Shown: positions 34,968 to 45,918 of the stretch, piece after piece
Layout: every line of letters begins with the position of its first letter
Numbering within the stretch: position 1 is the first letter of the stretch
Source of the DNA: Halictus rubicundus
Lineage: Eukaryota > Arthropoda > Insecta > Hymenoptera > Halictidae
Length of the DNA: 64,000 nucleotides
Assembly (NCBI RefSeq): GCF_050948215.1
Contig: NC_135153.1
Coordinates: 7,158,058 to 7,222,057 of the forward strand
Direction of reading: 5' to 3'
Translations under genes and position numbers: made by a program
The notes under the pieces: model-generated
What the model saw: only the letters and a program-made list of their open reading frames with translations
Database searches by the model: none
What the model was told of the DNA's origin: nothing

Positions 34968-36220
34968 TTAATTTTCATCACCTTCAATTAATACAGTCTG
35001 TACATCATTTTCATCAATTTCATCTTTAACCGTAATTTTGTAATCCTCTTTTACCGTTTCTAATAAGTTTGTGTCTTCCTTTTCAGAATCATCCTCCTTA
35101 TGATCACTTTCGTCCAATGATTTCTGTATGTTGTTGTTACTAATTATTGTTTCTGTTGAATTCGATGTTTTCTTGCCCTCTGTATCTCCATTTTCTTCTT
35201 TTGTCGGAGCTCCCTTCTTTCCTCTTCCTTTTTTTGTCATATTTCCAGTCTGTTTAGTCGTTTGAGTTTTAGTCGATTTCTTTGGTTCTTCCTTCTTTTT
35301 GACATTTCTTCCTCTTTTGGTTAACGAAGTGGACTCCGGTTCAACCGACTGAACCTCCTCGTTTTCATCATCACTAACATTAGCAGCTTCCGAGGAAGAT
35401 GATTCTTCTGCAGCCTTATTTTTGGCATCATTAAAGTGAGCTCTTGTAGGTAAAGCTCTTGGTCTTTTAGGAGAGGCTCTCGGTCTTTTAGGAGGAGCTC
35501 TCGGTCTTTTAGGAGAAGCTCTCGTAGGCTCATCGTTTACTGCTTTCCTTGCAGTCTTTGCAACCACGTTTTCATCTTCTACAAAAATGATATAATTTTC
35601 AATCTTATTACTAACAGCATTTGTATTATTATTGCTTATAATTTTACCTTTTACTTTGCCGTCAACCTGAGCTTTCCTCCTAGTTGTTTTGGCTTTTATA
35701 TTATTTTCTTTAGGATCTGCCTTAGTATTTGCTGATCTTTTTTTCTTTGTAAGTACTGCTTCTGAGTTGTCTGTGCTTACAATTTTAGCTTTTGTACCTT
35801 TCTTCTTGGGCTTTGCTTTAGCTATAAATGTGATATAACAACGTAAAATTTAAATAATAATCTCGCTAGAAAAATAATTATTTATGAAGAAGAAATATCA
35901 CAAGATATAAAATGACGATAAAATTTAACAATATTATACGTACCTGAATCCGTATCGGCATCCACTTCGGCTTCTTTGTCCTTTTTAACGTTTGATTTCG
36001 CCGAAGCATTTTTGGCGGTCGACGGTTTCACGGTTGTGTTGGCGGTTTCGATTTTTGCCGATTTCGCGGCTCTCGGTAATCGAATCTGTTTTTCTTCCTC
36101 AGGTTTACTCACGGGCTTTGCCGCGGTCTTCTTCCTTTTCGGCGGTGATATATCACCGGCTTCCGCGGCATTGTCTACAACCTCCGCATCAGCATGTTTT
36201 GCAATTTTTCGGCGTGCCAT
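34968..36220 (-). CDS. Small lysine-rich, SPKR-repeat nuclear protein
   Basis: Three exons join in phase: 35944-36220 (ATG at 36220), 35648-35821 and 34968-35578, giving 353 residues. The N-terminal two thirds are Lys/Ala/Pro-rich with nuclear-localisation-like clusters (PPKRKK, KPKKKG, TKKKR). A tandem motif ASPKRPRA/APPKRPRA is repeated four times (about 35460-35520), similar to SPKK-type minor-groove binding repeats of linker histones and HMG-like proteins. The C-terminus is acidic (Glu/Asp-rich). No folded domain is visible. It may be a chromatin-architectural protein. I do not recognise a named orthologue, and such low-complexity proteins diverge rapidly. Confidence 0.8.
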
Positions 36221-37726
36221 CGCACTTTATCAATCGCTTTCAAGAATCGTTTTCGAAACGAGCTCGATCAATTTCTTTATTTTAAATATTACTGGTTTCC
36301 AAGAACGACAAAATAACCGTTAAATCTTTCAAAGCTAAACTGTTGAACGTTGTCCGGCGACTCGCAACGTGTTACACTTCTTCGATGTTCGCAACTTACA
36401 CGACTAACATAGTAGCAGATCGGCAGCCTCAACTACGCTGTTGGTTTGATAATCGACAATCGATCTTTGGATTGAGAAATGGCGCCTAAAATTATCAACC
36501 GACAATTTAATACTAAACAAATCTTTATTTTACAAAATTTCCAATTGATTTATAAGACTCGCAAAACTATTGGTAAATTGAATAAATTATTTTGCACAAA
36601 CTTCTCGTAATACTTAAAAATCGAGCTATAAAATTTCGACCCTTTGTAACCGTTTTTCGAACCAACTGTGAATTGTGATTTGTCGTTTAATCGAGTTGTA
36701 CTTATTAATATATATTTTTTTTTAGATTATTTTATCCCAATCAAGAAGAATATTTTTCAAACACCTCTGACTATAATTAGTAAAGTAAATAATGTTTATT
36801 GTATATTGATGTAGACGCGCGTAATAAAATTAAATGGACGATCTTTGCGAGAAAAATACGTTACGGAATTTCATTTTGTGCAACCCCCTTGCTTAATACC
36901 TCATTATGTAATAAAAAAATACTTTTATGATTAATTTGAAATTTCAATAACGTTCTAAATTTTCGCTTTTCTATGTTAATTGAAATTAGAGTATTTGATT
37001 TTTTAAGTAATCTTTCAGTCATCAATTGTTTAATGAATATATATTATTAGTCCAACAATTTGATGTATTTTCGCGTTCTTTTAGTGTCGGCAGGCATCAG
37101 GATTTTTAATTTATCCTAATAAACATATTGTTTAATAAATTAGTTTTTCATTTTCTCTTGAGTAACGAAAAAAATTGAGATTATTATATCATTTTGACGA
37201 AATTACATTCAACTACAACCAGATTTATAAACTGTATTCATGGAATTATTCGATTACTGGTTAATTGAATGAATTTAAATATACATAAAATTTCATTTGG
37301 AGAATAATATAATGAATTGATTGAAAATGGCTTCTCTATCGTGACTGAATATATGCTATCAAAATTTAGTTAATAACTAATAACAACATAGTCTCCCAAA
37401 GTTTTTACAAAATTTATTGAAAATGTAAGATTCAACGATTGCCATTCAAATGATGATAAAGCTGACATGAGCTCATAGACCACTGTGAAACTCCAACTTC
37501 GTAGAGCTGTCGATCGTGCAGTGTGCGTATAAACAAAAATTCTGTCGACGTATTTATGCACGAAAAATTAAGAAACTGTATCAAATAATTTTGTTGAACG
37601 GTGTAAATTAAGCCAAACGTTCGTATTTATAGGAATTTGTAAAGGTAAGCGATATCAGTAGCATAACCTACAACTGTTGTTTTTAGTTATTAATTATTAG
37701 TAAAGGCATTTTTATATTGTTTAAGG
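36221..37726. other. Divergent intergenic region between the lysine-rich gene and CCDC174
   Basis: The first 300 bp carry the likely promoter of the minus-strand gene, including AAATGGCGC at 36477-36485. The rest is AT-rich. A plausible 5' UTR intron of CCDC174 runs from GTAAGC near 37645 to the TTTAAG immediately before the ATG. No ORF is credible. Confidence 0.45.
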
Positions 37727-39220
37727 ATGAACATCAACAAGAAGATCAATGTAAACTTTTCGTCCCTGGTGGGCCTAAAAGCAGAACTTTTAAGGAAACA
37801 GCTCGAAGTGAACGAAGTCAAATTAAAATCAGAATTTAATCGTGCTATACCAAAGGTTAAGAAAAAGCCTAAAAAAGTAAAGGAAAAGAGCAAAGAAGAA
37901 AGTACAGAGAAAGCAGAATACATTGAAGACGTGAATACCCATAAAAAGTCAAAGCTAATGCTGGAAGCAAAAGCAAGATTGTATGAACGGTTAAAAAAGT
38001 CCAAAAACAACAATGACAATTTCCTTGTAGATTTTAGGAATAAATCTGATGACTCAGAAGAAGAAACATTGTCGAATAGCGATAAAGAGGATAACAATGC
38101 ATCGTTTGGCAATGACGATGATTGGGTGGAATACGAAGATTGTTTTGGTCGTACAAGGAAATGTTTACGCGAAGATTTAGCCATCATGCAAGAAAAGGAT
38201 AATTTGTTTAAGCAACAAATCGTTAACAAGAAAGGTATCGATCCAAAGACCAAAGATAACATTGTATCTACACCTGTAAAAGAGGAGAAAGAACCTGAAA
38301 TAGAAGTTATGAGAAGAAAGTGGGAAGAACAGACACAGAAGTTAGCGGACAAAGCAAATATACACTACCAAGATGTTCTGTATGACGAAGCTAGGGCTCA
38401 CGGTGTTGGTTACTATGCATTCTCCCAGGACGAAGAAGAGAGAATCAAGCAACAAGAGAACTTATTTAATTTAAGAAAAGAAACAGAACGTAAACAGAGG
38501 GAAAGTAAGGAGACGAAAGAGTTAAGGGAAAAAATGGAACAGAATAGAATCAAAGCAGCTAGAATTCGACAAAGAATTAGGGCAGGATTACCAATAGAAC
38601 CAGAGGAAGAAGAAGTTAAGGTAAAAGGAGAGACTGAGTCGACTCTGTGCTTGTTGGAACCAACTAATGTAGAACAAACAATTGAAAATACAGAAGAAAA
38701 TACCAATAAATCGGAAGAAATAAAAGAAAGCGAAGAAGACAGAACCGTAGATAGAGAGAGCAAAATAAAAGCGTTAGGGGAACTGTTAGGTAAAAGAAGT
38801 CACTGGCATGAAATGTCTCAAGAAGAATGGGTACACAAATGTAGAAAAGCAAGGATTGACGAATTCGGACCAGTATACGATAATTTTAAAAGAGGTGGAT
38901 ACTTAATCAACGATGATAATAATAAAAAATCCGATTCTTCCGATACAATTACTCAAAATAAATTGGAAAGTAATGATAATGAGAATATCGATTCATACGA
39001 TATTCCACTTCCTCCTACTTTGTCAAGAAGCAATGTTGATATGGAAGATAGTATTGTTCCGCAAACAAGTTTTTCTACCTCTCAGAAGGCTGAAATTACA
39101 AACGCTGCTCCTAACACTACAGAGAATCAAACGAAAGTTAACAGGAGTATAGACGAAGCAAGTATAGCAGCAGGTCTAAGATATTTGAGAGAGAAATTTG
39201 AAAAAAGTCGAAATATTTGA
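37727..39220 (+). CDS. CCDC174: CCDC174-family nuclear coiled-coil protein
   Basis: A single uninterrupted coding exon of 497 residues. It shows the family signatures: an N-terminal SSLVGLKAELLRKQ segment, KAKLYERLKK-like helix, WVEYEDCFGRTRKCLREDL (about residues 135-155), a YDEARAHGVGYYAFSQDEEE block (about 225-245) followed by a charged coiled coil, and a C-terminal segment ending in LRYLREKFEK. Vertebrate CCDC174 is about 470 residues, is nuclear and is associated with the exon-junction/spliceosome machinery; that role comes from the family. The start is the first ATG in a suitable context just after a possible 5' UTR acceptor. Convergent with NSMCE1, with 369 bp between stop codons. Confidence 0.9.
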   Translation: MNINKKINVNFSSLVGLKAELLRKQLEVNEVKLKSEFNRAIPKVKKKPKKVKEKSKEESTEKAEYIEDVNTHKKSKLMLEAKARLYERLKKSKNNNDNFLVDFRNKSDDSEEETLSNSDKEDNNASFGNDDDWVEYEDCFGRTRKCLREDLAIMQEKDNLFKQQIVNKKGIDPKTKDNIVSTPVKEEKEPEIEVMRRKWEEQTQKLADKANIHYQDVLYDEARAHGVGYYAFSQDEEERIKQQENLFNLRKETERKQRESKETKELREKMEQNRIKAARIRQRIRAGLPIEPEEEEVKVKGETESTLCLLEPTNVEQTIENTEENTNKSEEIKESEEDRTVDRESKIKALGELLGKRSHWHEMSQEEWVHKCRKARIDEFGPVYDNFKRGGYLINDDNNKKSDSSDTITQNKLESNDNENIDSYDIPLPPTLSRSNVDMEDSIVPQTSFSTSQKAEITNAAPNTTENQTKVNRSIDEASIAAGLRYLREKFEKSRNI

Positions 39221-39589
39221 GATATCGTGTAACACAATAATTATCAAATATTCTGCTGTATATATTTGTAAATATGATTCTCAAAACGTGTATCTAAAAA
39301 AGTTAATTTTATTTATAACAAAAACATTCTGTAACAGAAGAAAGACGTATTGCCACTTGTAAATATTTATATATACATATATGGATTCGATATTTTAGTT
39401 TATTAAAAACACTGACTACTATATATGGCGTAAAATAATTTATTTAAAAATATTCTTTTTGCAATGTTATTGGGAATGTCTAAGAGGTTTGTAATTAACA
39501 TTGTTATTGTCATTAGGAACTGATTAGGAAATTCAGTTGTGAATTATAGATTTTTCGGAACTATTAAATAACTGTCGGTAAATAATGTA

Positions 39590-40726
39590 TTAACTATTCC
39601 TGTTTCTCAAGTACTTCTTGGTGGATCTCTGCGACATGCTCGCGTCTTTGTCCGACAATGTTGCAAAATTATCTGTTGTACCTGTACAAGACAATTAACA
39701 GAAATCAATTGCAACGATATATTGAATTAACAATTCATGACAAATAAAAATATGTTACCACAGAAGTCGATGTTTGGCAATACTGAATGGCAAGTGGGAC
39801 AAGTAACAGAATTGTGAACTGTTGCATATCGCTTCAAACAGTGTAAATGTAATAAACTTTGGCAACTATTACATCTTTCACCCTATAGAAAATAAAGAAG
39901 GTTTTAGCTCTAAGTTTAGTTACACGATTGTACACAACTGTTAACAAAAACTTACATGAAAAATTACTTGCTTACAAAGACAACAAATACTTAAATTACC
40001 CTCGTAGGTAGCTCTAAAATATGGCATTAATTCTGTTATACTTCTTACGCCCATATAATAATTACCATACTGTAAATAAAACATAAACACAGCATAAACA
40101 AAGAAATGATACAAAAATGTTATTTCTTATGTAGTCATTACCTGGTAAGCTAACCATTTTCTGTTAACTATGGCATTTAAAAATTCTTCCGCTTCTCCTT
40201 TCGACATCTTAACATCCGGCAAAGAACATAAATTAAGGCATACTGTACTTTGAATGAACCCATCGCTCGATGTTATGATTTCAGAAAATATGTTCCGTAA
40301 TAAAGCCAATTGTACTTTTGAAAATTCGTCTTGGAACCTAAAGTAATTAGTAGTTAAAATAGACATTAACATCGAGATAATATATATCATATACCTGGTT
40401 ACTTCATCGAGCAGTGTGCTTATAAAAATCCAATACAATTGACCTGTAATTTCGCATTGACATCTTTTGATTAACATGTTTAATGGTTGTAGCTGCTCGT
40501 TTATCTGATTTATTACCAACGATACGTTATCATTATCTAAAATACATAATTCCATTTACATATACGTTATCGGGTGTATTTTACGAGTATCTAAATTAAA
40601 CTAATTGAAAAATAACACTGGCTTACCAAATAATTTAATAACCAAATCTTTCGCCTCATTTTCATCTAAAAGACCTTTGTGTACGATTGTCTGTAAAAGT
40701 ATTTTGTGCTTTTGCGTATAAACCAT
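39590..40726 (-). CDS. NSMCE1: NSMCE1 (Nse1), RING-like subunit of the SMC5-SMC6 complex
   Basis: Six exons join in phase: 40627-40726, 40395-40536, 40142-40337, 39956-40069, 39759-39882 and 39590-39681, giving 255 residues, close to the usual 260-270. The N-terminal winged-helix part carries IKLFDNDNVSLVINQINEQL and RKWLAYQ-like helices. The C-terminus is the variant RING: CCLCK, then CNSC, H-LHC and CPTC (exons 4 and 5), with the usual zinc ligands visible. Nse1 partners Nse3 and Nse4 and acts with SMC5-SMC6 in recombination repair and genome stability, as known for the family. The predicted N-terminus starts MVYTQKHKILLQT. Confidence 0.92.
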
Positions 40727-42359
40727 CTTTTCGTATTGTTATGATTACTCCAGCTGTTGATATTCATCAAGTGCATATATGTGTATATGTATGTACTTTT
40801 CGGCAGCTATGCAGTGTTTAGATTGCAGCATAATTGCCGCATAAAGGACGCTTCTCATTTATACGATTTCGCAAACAGAATTCTAAGCCCGACATGCTTT
40901 TTATTGAACTTCAAAGTTGTTAGTATGCAATTTTGAACACAACAAACAAATTTTTGCAAAGTTTGCGCGTAAAAATAAGCCATCAACGTTTACAAATAAT
41001 TTGGAAACGCGTTCCCGTTTCAATGTTCTCATCTTCCGACAGGAGTTTTGCCTGCAATGCACTCTATAGCGATGTTGACACGATTCTGGAAAGAGTTTGA
41101 GAACCTCTGCTGCGGCGTACTTCCACCGCATTATTATCGACAGATGAAAGTTATATAGATTCAAATATTGCAGTATCCAGCAGTATCGTGAGAAAAATTG
41201 GGGAGTGACGAAATCAAACCGCATCGCCGATATATATACATATACCCACATATTTACTATTTACGAATTAATAGACTTCGGTCATACGGTCAATAAAATG
41301 TCTTATGACAGTAAAAAGAGTATGCAGTTAATTAAAGAATAGGCGAATAACGGCGTGAACCTAAGAAGAAAGATTCCATTCACGATCTTCTTACGTTTAT
41401 TTATTAATTATATCGTTATCTCCGAGTATACGTGCATAATTATCGAAACGAGCATACTGCAGTATGTATTCGCCGAACTTCGAGGCGCGGGAAAATTTGA
41501 ATGACAACAATAAGGGTCTTCCCTGCATATATATATAGTTAATCCCGCAGGTCTGTTAAATAACAAGCGAGAATACCGCATAAGTTTGAGATCCTCTATC
41601 GGTGAGTTTGCGAATCACATCGGTAGATTCGCCATAAAAATATGATCCGTCCGTGAATTAAGATATATTTATTGGAAACGATAAAAGGGAATGCGGTTAT
41701 ACGATAAAGCAGGGTAGACGGAACATAGAACCAGCATACATACACGTACAAGTACATGTATACGTGGGAGGTATCTGGTTGTATAGTCTCTCGGTCTCGG
41801 GTGTACAGCAAGGGCGCGAGGCCGCGACCCTGAGCCCGATACAGGCGACGCGGAATAGAGCGTTTCGGTAGCGAAATAGTGCGCGGATCGAGTACGTGTC
41901 AAACACGGTCCACGAATACGAATACGAATACGAATACGAATACGAATACGAATACGAATACGAGTACGAGTACGAATACGAATAAGCGAAGAAGCGAAGA
42001 AGCAAAGTGGAGCATCGTGCAAGCAAGTGAACACACGGGTGTGCGTTATCGTTTACGTGCGTAAAGGTCGAGAGTTCATGATCATTCGGCAACTGACAAA
42101 CGATGATCTTACGAGGCGTTTGACGACCGTCTTTCCCCTCTTCGTTCCTCACTGACGAATGATCGGAGCCTAGAACTGTAGAACCACCGCGGCGGACCTG
42201 CGGACCAGGAACTGAAAGTTCAGCCAATTTTCGTAACGTGAGCAGATAACCTGTCTGTGTCAGCTCAGCAGTCGGCAGCTTGTGCGATCAACGAAATACG
42301 TGAAGGTAGTCGGACCAGCAGCCGAACCGTGAAATACTGCGGTAGCAGATAGACCGAGA
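40727..42359. other. Divergent promoter region between NSMCE1 and CaMKI; CaMKI 5' UTR
   Basis: A 1.6-kb interval lies between two divergent start codons. The distal half near CaMKI turns CpG-rich from about 41.85 kb and is likely its transcribed leader. It contains the GAATAC hexamer array listed separately. No coding exon was found. Confidence 0.45.
41912..41984 (+). repeat. GAATAC hexamer microsatellite in CaMKI leader
   Basis: Roughly 12 units of ACGAAT/GAATAC with a few GAGTAC variants lie in the CpG-rich 5' region of CaMKI. The repeat is open in one frame (Asn-Thr dipeptides), but nothing else supports translation. Confidence 0.9.
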
Positions 42360-45300
42360 ATGCCGCTTTTTGGTAAAAAGGACCCGAGTAAGAAGATTAA
42401 AAAAGATGAAAAATCCCCGTCCGTTGAGACCAAATACGTCCTGAAGGAGATGCTCGGAACGTATGTACATATTTTGCATATAGATACCACGATAGAATTT
42501 TCGATCACTCCTCGCAACAAATAAAATTCAATCGCACGGAAATATTTTCTAGGATTATACAGTAAAGTCAACCACCATTTATAGCACAAATTTGTGTGCA
42601 ATACTGTTAACATTTTATATCTATATATATGTGCACATATTATTCGATACATGTACAATATATTATATCGCATATAAACGTACATCGACCATCCGAAACT
42701 TATGCCAATGATATAAATAATTCCAAGTCCTTTTCAACGTTCGCATTTTTCCGAAAATAATTTCCTCCGCTGCTTTAATTAAGTCTAGCTTCAGTTAAAT
42801 ATTATTTTTTTAATATCTTGATATTTTCTAACAGCTTAGCTACCGATTTTTCATATGGAGAAAAGAGAAAGTGCCATATTAACATCATTCAAGATTCCTG
42901 GCAGTAGAATGTTTCACATATGTATACATATATATTTAATGGCATGAGCGATATCAATGTTTTAATACTGCTGTACTAAACACTGATAATGTGCTATTTG
43001 TGGTAATTAATAAGAGAATGTAGATTTTCTATTTGCCATTTAATTGTTCATATTAGGGTTACCATAAAAATATGTGTTCATTCACAAATTTGCTGTATAT
43101 CGGTATTCGTTTATCAAAATATGCTAAAACTAATTACATACAGACAGTCATTAAGCAAATAGTCTGGGAATGAATACACGACATATTGCAGTTAATGAGC
43201 AATTAGAAATAATTGCATAAGTACACTTGCATCGAAATGCGGTGTGCTAGCTTATTATAATTGATTCATGTGCTGTTGGTCCTTTCAACTACCTTTGCAT
43301 CCATTATTTAAAATTAAAAACATTTATACATTTTATAAAAATTAAAGATATTTCACATTCTACGAAAGAAAAAGTTTTGCGAGTATTAAGACAAAAAACA
43401 TTTGTTTGTAATTTTATTAGTACAACTTTATATTTTAGGGGTGCATTTTCTGAAGTACGCCTGGCAGAAAGTAAGGAGAAGCCTGGCCAAATGTTTGCAG
43501 TGAAGATTATCGACAAGAAAGCATTGAAAGGAAAAGAAGATTCTTTAGAAAATGAAATCAAAGTGTTAAGAAGGTAAAATATTTCACCGGCTATACAACT
43601 CTTTTATGTGAAAACATAACATGAAAATAATTTATCGTATTATTTCCTTATTACAGGCTAACACATCCAAATATTGTTCAGCTACTGGAAACGTTCGAGG
43701 ACAAGCAAAAGTTTTATTTAATTATGGAATTGTAAGTAGTAATTTTGGTTGTATTTGTTGGAAAGCCACTTTGGTATAAACTTGAAAATTCTTGTATTTC
43801 TGTAGGGTCACGGGTGGAGAACTTTTCGATAGGATCGTCGAGAAAGGATCCTACACGGAAAAGGACGCGTCGGGATTAATAAGGCAAATCCTCGAAGCTG
43901 TGGACTATATGCATGAACAGGGTGTCGTACATAGAGATCTAAAACCTGAGAACCTTTTGTACTATAGTCCAGACGAAGAAAGTAAGATTATGATTAGTGA
44001 CTTTGGTCTATCGAAAATGGAAGATTCTGGTATTATGGAGACTGCATGTGGTACTCCAGGATATGTTGGTAAGCTCGTAAATAGTATTTACAAAACAATA
44101 GTAATACATATTATATGCATATACATTATAGGGCAAACAATAGAAAAATAAATCTATTTGTTTCTACAGCTCCAGAAGTCTTAGCGCAGAAACCGTATGG
44201 CAAAGCCGTCGATGTGTGGAGCATAGGAGTTATTTCTTACATACTATTATGTGGCTACCCACCGTTTTACGACGAGAACGATGCTGTCTTATTTGCACAA
44301 ATTATAAAAGGTAATGCGATCATGTTCAGGAGGAAATTTATGGCATTTGGAAGGACTATACTTTCACTTCGATTTAGTTACTACTTTTAGGATCGACAGT
44401 ACACGCAGCAGTACATTAACTTGAAATTTTCATTTTTAAGGTATTATTCTAGTTTTTGTATGCTGCTGTATACACGCTAGTGTAGTAAGTAAATGATAAT
44501 CTGTGTTCGACCGTATTTCTTTTTCTAAAACCTGTGCTAGTTCTTAATTCTGAAAAAAAAAAGAAACGGGAAAAGAGGGAAAAAGAATACGAAAAATTTC
44601 GGTTTTGCTATTGTATCGCTGTGTAATTTCAAAGTAATAATTATCATGAAGATTTCAACACGAGTACAGGTCGATGTTTTTCTTATGCAAAGTATGAAGC
44701 TAACAGTATTTCTTCCAAATAAATTGTTTCATTTAAACGAAATATTTTATAATTACAAAAAATCGTCTACTCTATAGCAAAGAGCTAACCAGACTGTTAT
44801 AGGTGAATTTGAATTTGATTCGCCGTTCTGGAACGATATCAGTGATTCTGCAAAGGATTTCATTCAGAAGCTGATATGCGTCAATGTCGAGGAACGCTAT
44901 AGTTGCAAGCAAGCCCTTGCACATCCCTGGTAAGATTTCAAAAATATTTCACGTAATTTGTCATTTGAAGTTACATTTTTGTTTTTCTCTATATGAATAT
45001 ATATAATAATACAGTTATACAGACAAGTTAGCATCATTTTATAAAAGCTTCATGAATATTCTTAGCTCTGAACACTTCGAAAGTCCTATTTTCAAATTCA
45101 AGCGATAAAGATATTACAGGAACAGAATTGTGTTTAATAATAAAGTAAATATCTGGAATTCAGTAAGTAAAAAGATTACATTTATCTTGTCATCCATTAA
45201 CTTAACACATTCTAAGAATACTTATATTCCCAGATGTACACAATAATGGACAGTGTTTACATACCGATGATAAAATTACCGTTATCCCCCTGCATAAAAA

Positions 45301-45918
45301 TGATAAAATATCCTCGAGTGAACAAAAGACTTTCATTCCTTAACACGAACAAAAAGAATCAACAAACGAATCCGCTTAACACGTTTACTGCTGGCCGCAT
45401 GTTTCTTCAACACATTGACTGTTATATGAATTTTGTGTTTCACACAGCAATAAACGTGTTGATAGGAGAGCATATTCTATAACATGTATCGTTTGATATA
45501 GTATGTATGTTTATTCTGATGTGGAAATTGTGGAATGAATTTTTCCAGGATATCCGGCAACGCGGCTAGCAATAAAAATATCCATGGTACTGTATCGGAA
45601 CAACTTAAAAAGAATTTCGCCAAAACTCGGTGGAAGGTTAGTATGTTTGAACGATTATCTGGTTGCTGATTGTATGTGTTTGCCCGCTAGGCTCCGTAGG
45701 AAAGTCTTCCTCATCTCTCATGGTTGCAGCAAGCCTATCACGCAACCACGGTTATACGTCAAATGAAACGACTGGCGCTCAACAGCGGCCAGCAACAAGA
45801 GGGATCAGGATCAACAGGCCCCTCCAGCGGCAACCTCACGCCATACCCAGATCAATCGCAATCCAACAACCCCAGTCACCAAGCCAGATCACTGGAGTCT
45901 CAGAGCAACCTGAATTGA
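42360..45918 (+). CDS. CaMKI: Calcium/calmodulin-dependent protein kinase I
   Basis: Eight exons join in phase: 42360-42460, 43439-43573, 43657-43731, 43806-44068, 44170-44310, 44803-44929, 45549-45636 and 45730-45918, giving 372 residues, the usual CaMKI size. Kinase motifs are all present: the Gly loop (GTGAFSEV), VAIK-type lysine (FAVKIIDKK), HRDLKPEN catalytic loop, SDFGL (DFG), activation-loop Thr in ETACGTPGYVAPEVL, and DVWSIGVISYILLCGYPPF. The C-terminus carries the autoinhibitory and calmodulin-binding segment (KKNFAKTRWKQAYHATTVIR). It is activated by Ca2+/calmodulin and by CaMKK phosphorylation of the activation-loop Thr, as established for the family. An in-frame alternative acceptor before 45700 would insert ten residues ahead of QAYHATT. 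Confidence 0.95.
45376..45462. mobile_element. Short TTAA-ended inverted repeat in CaMKI intron 6
   Basis: The left end TTAACACGTTTACTGCTGGC and the right end, reverse-complemented TCAACACGTTTATTGCTGTG, form an inverted repeat of about 18 bp around an 87-bp unit. The termini resemble those at 2861-3085 (TTAACAC-TT--CT-CT), suggesting the same piggyBac-like MITE family. The right target site has decayed. Confidence 0.4.

Noticed and set aside
41879..42064. Asn-Thr repeat ORF in the CaMKI leader
   Set aside because: Encoded by the GAATAC microsatellite, with no evidence of translation.
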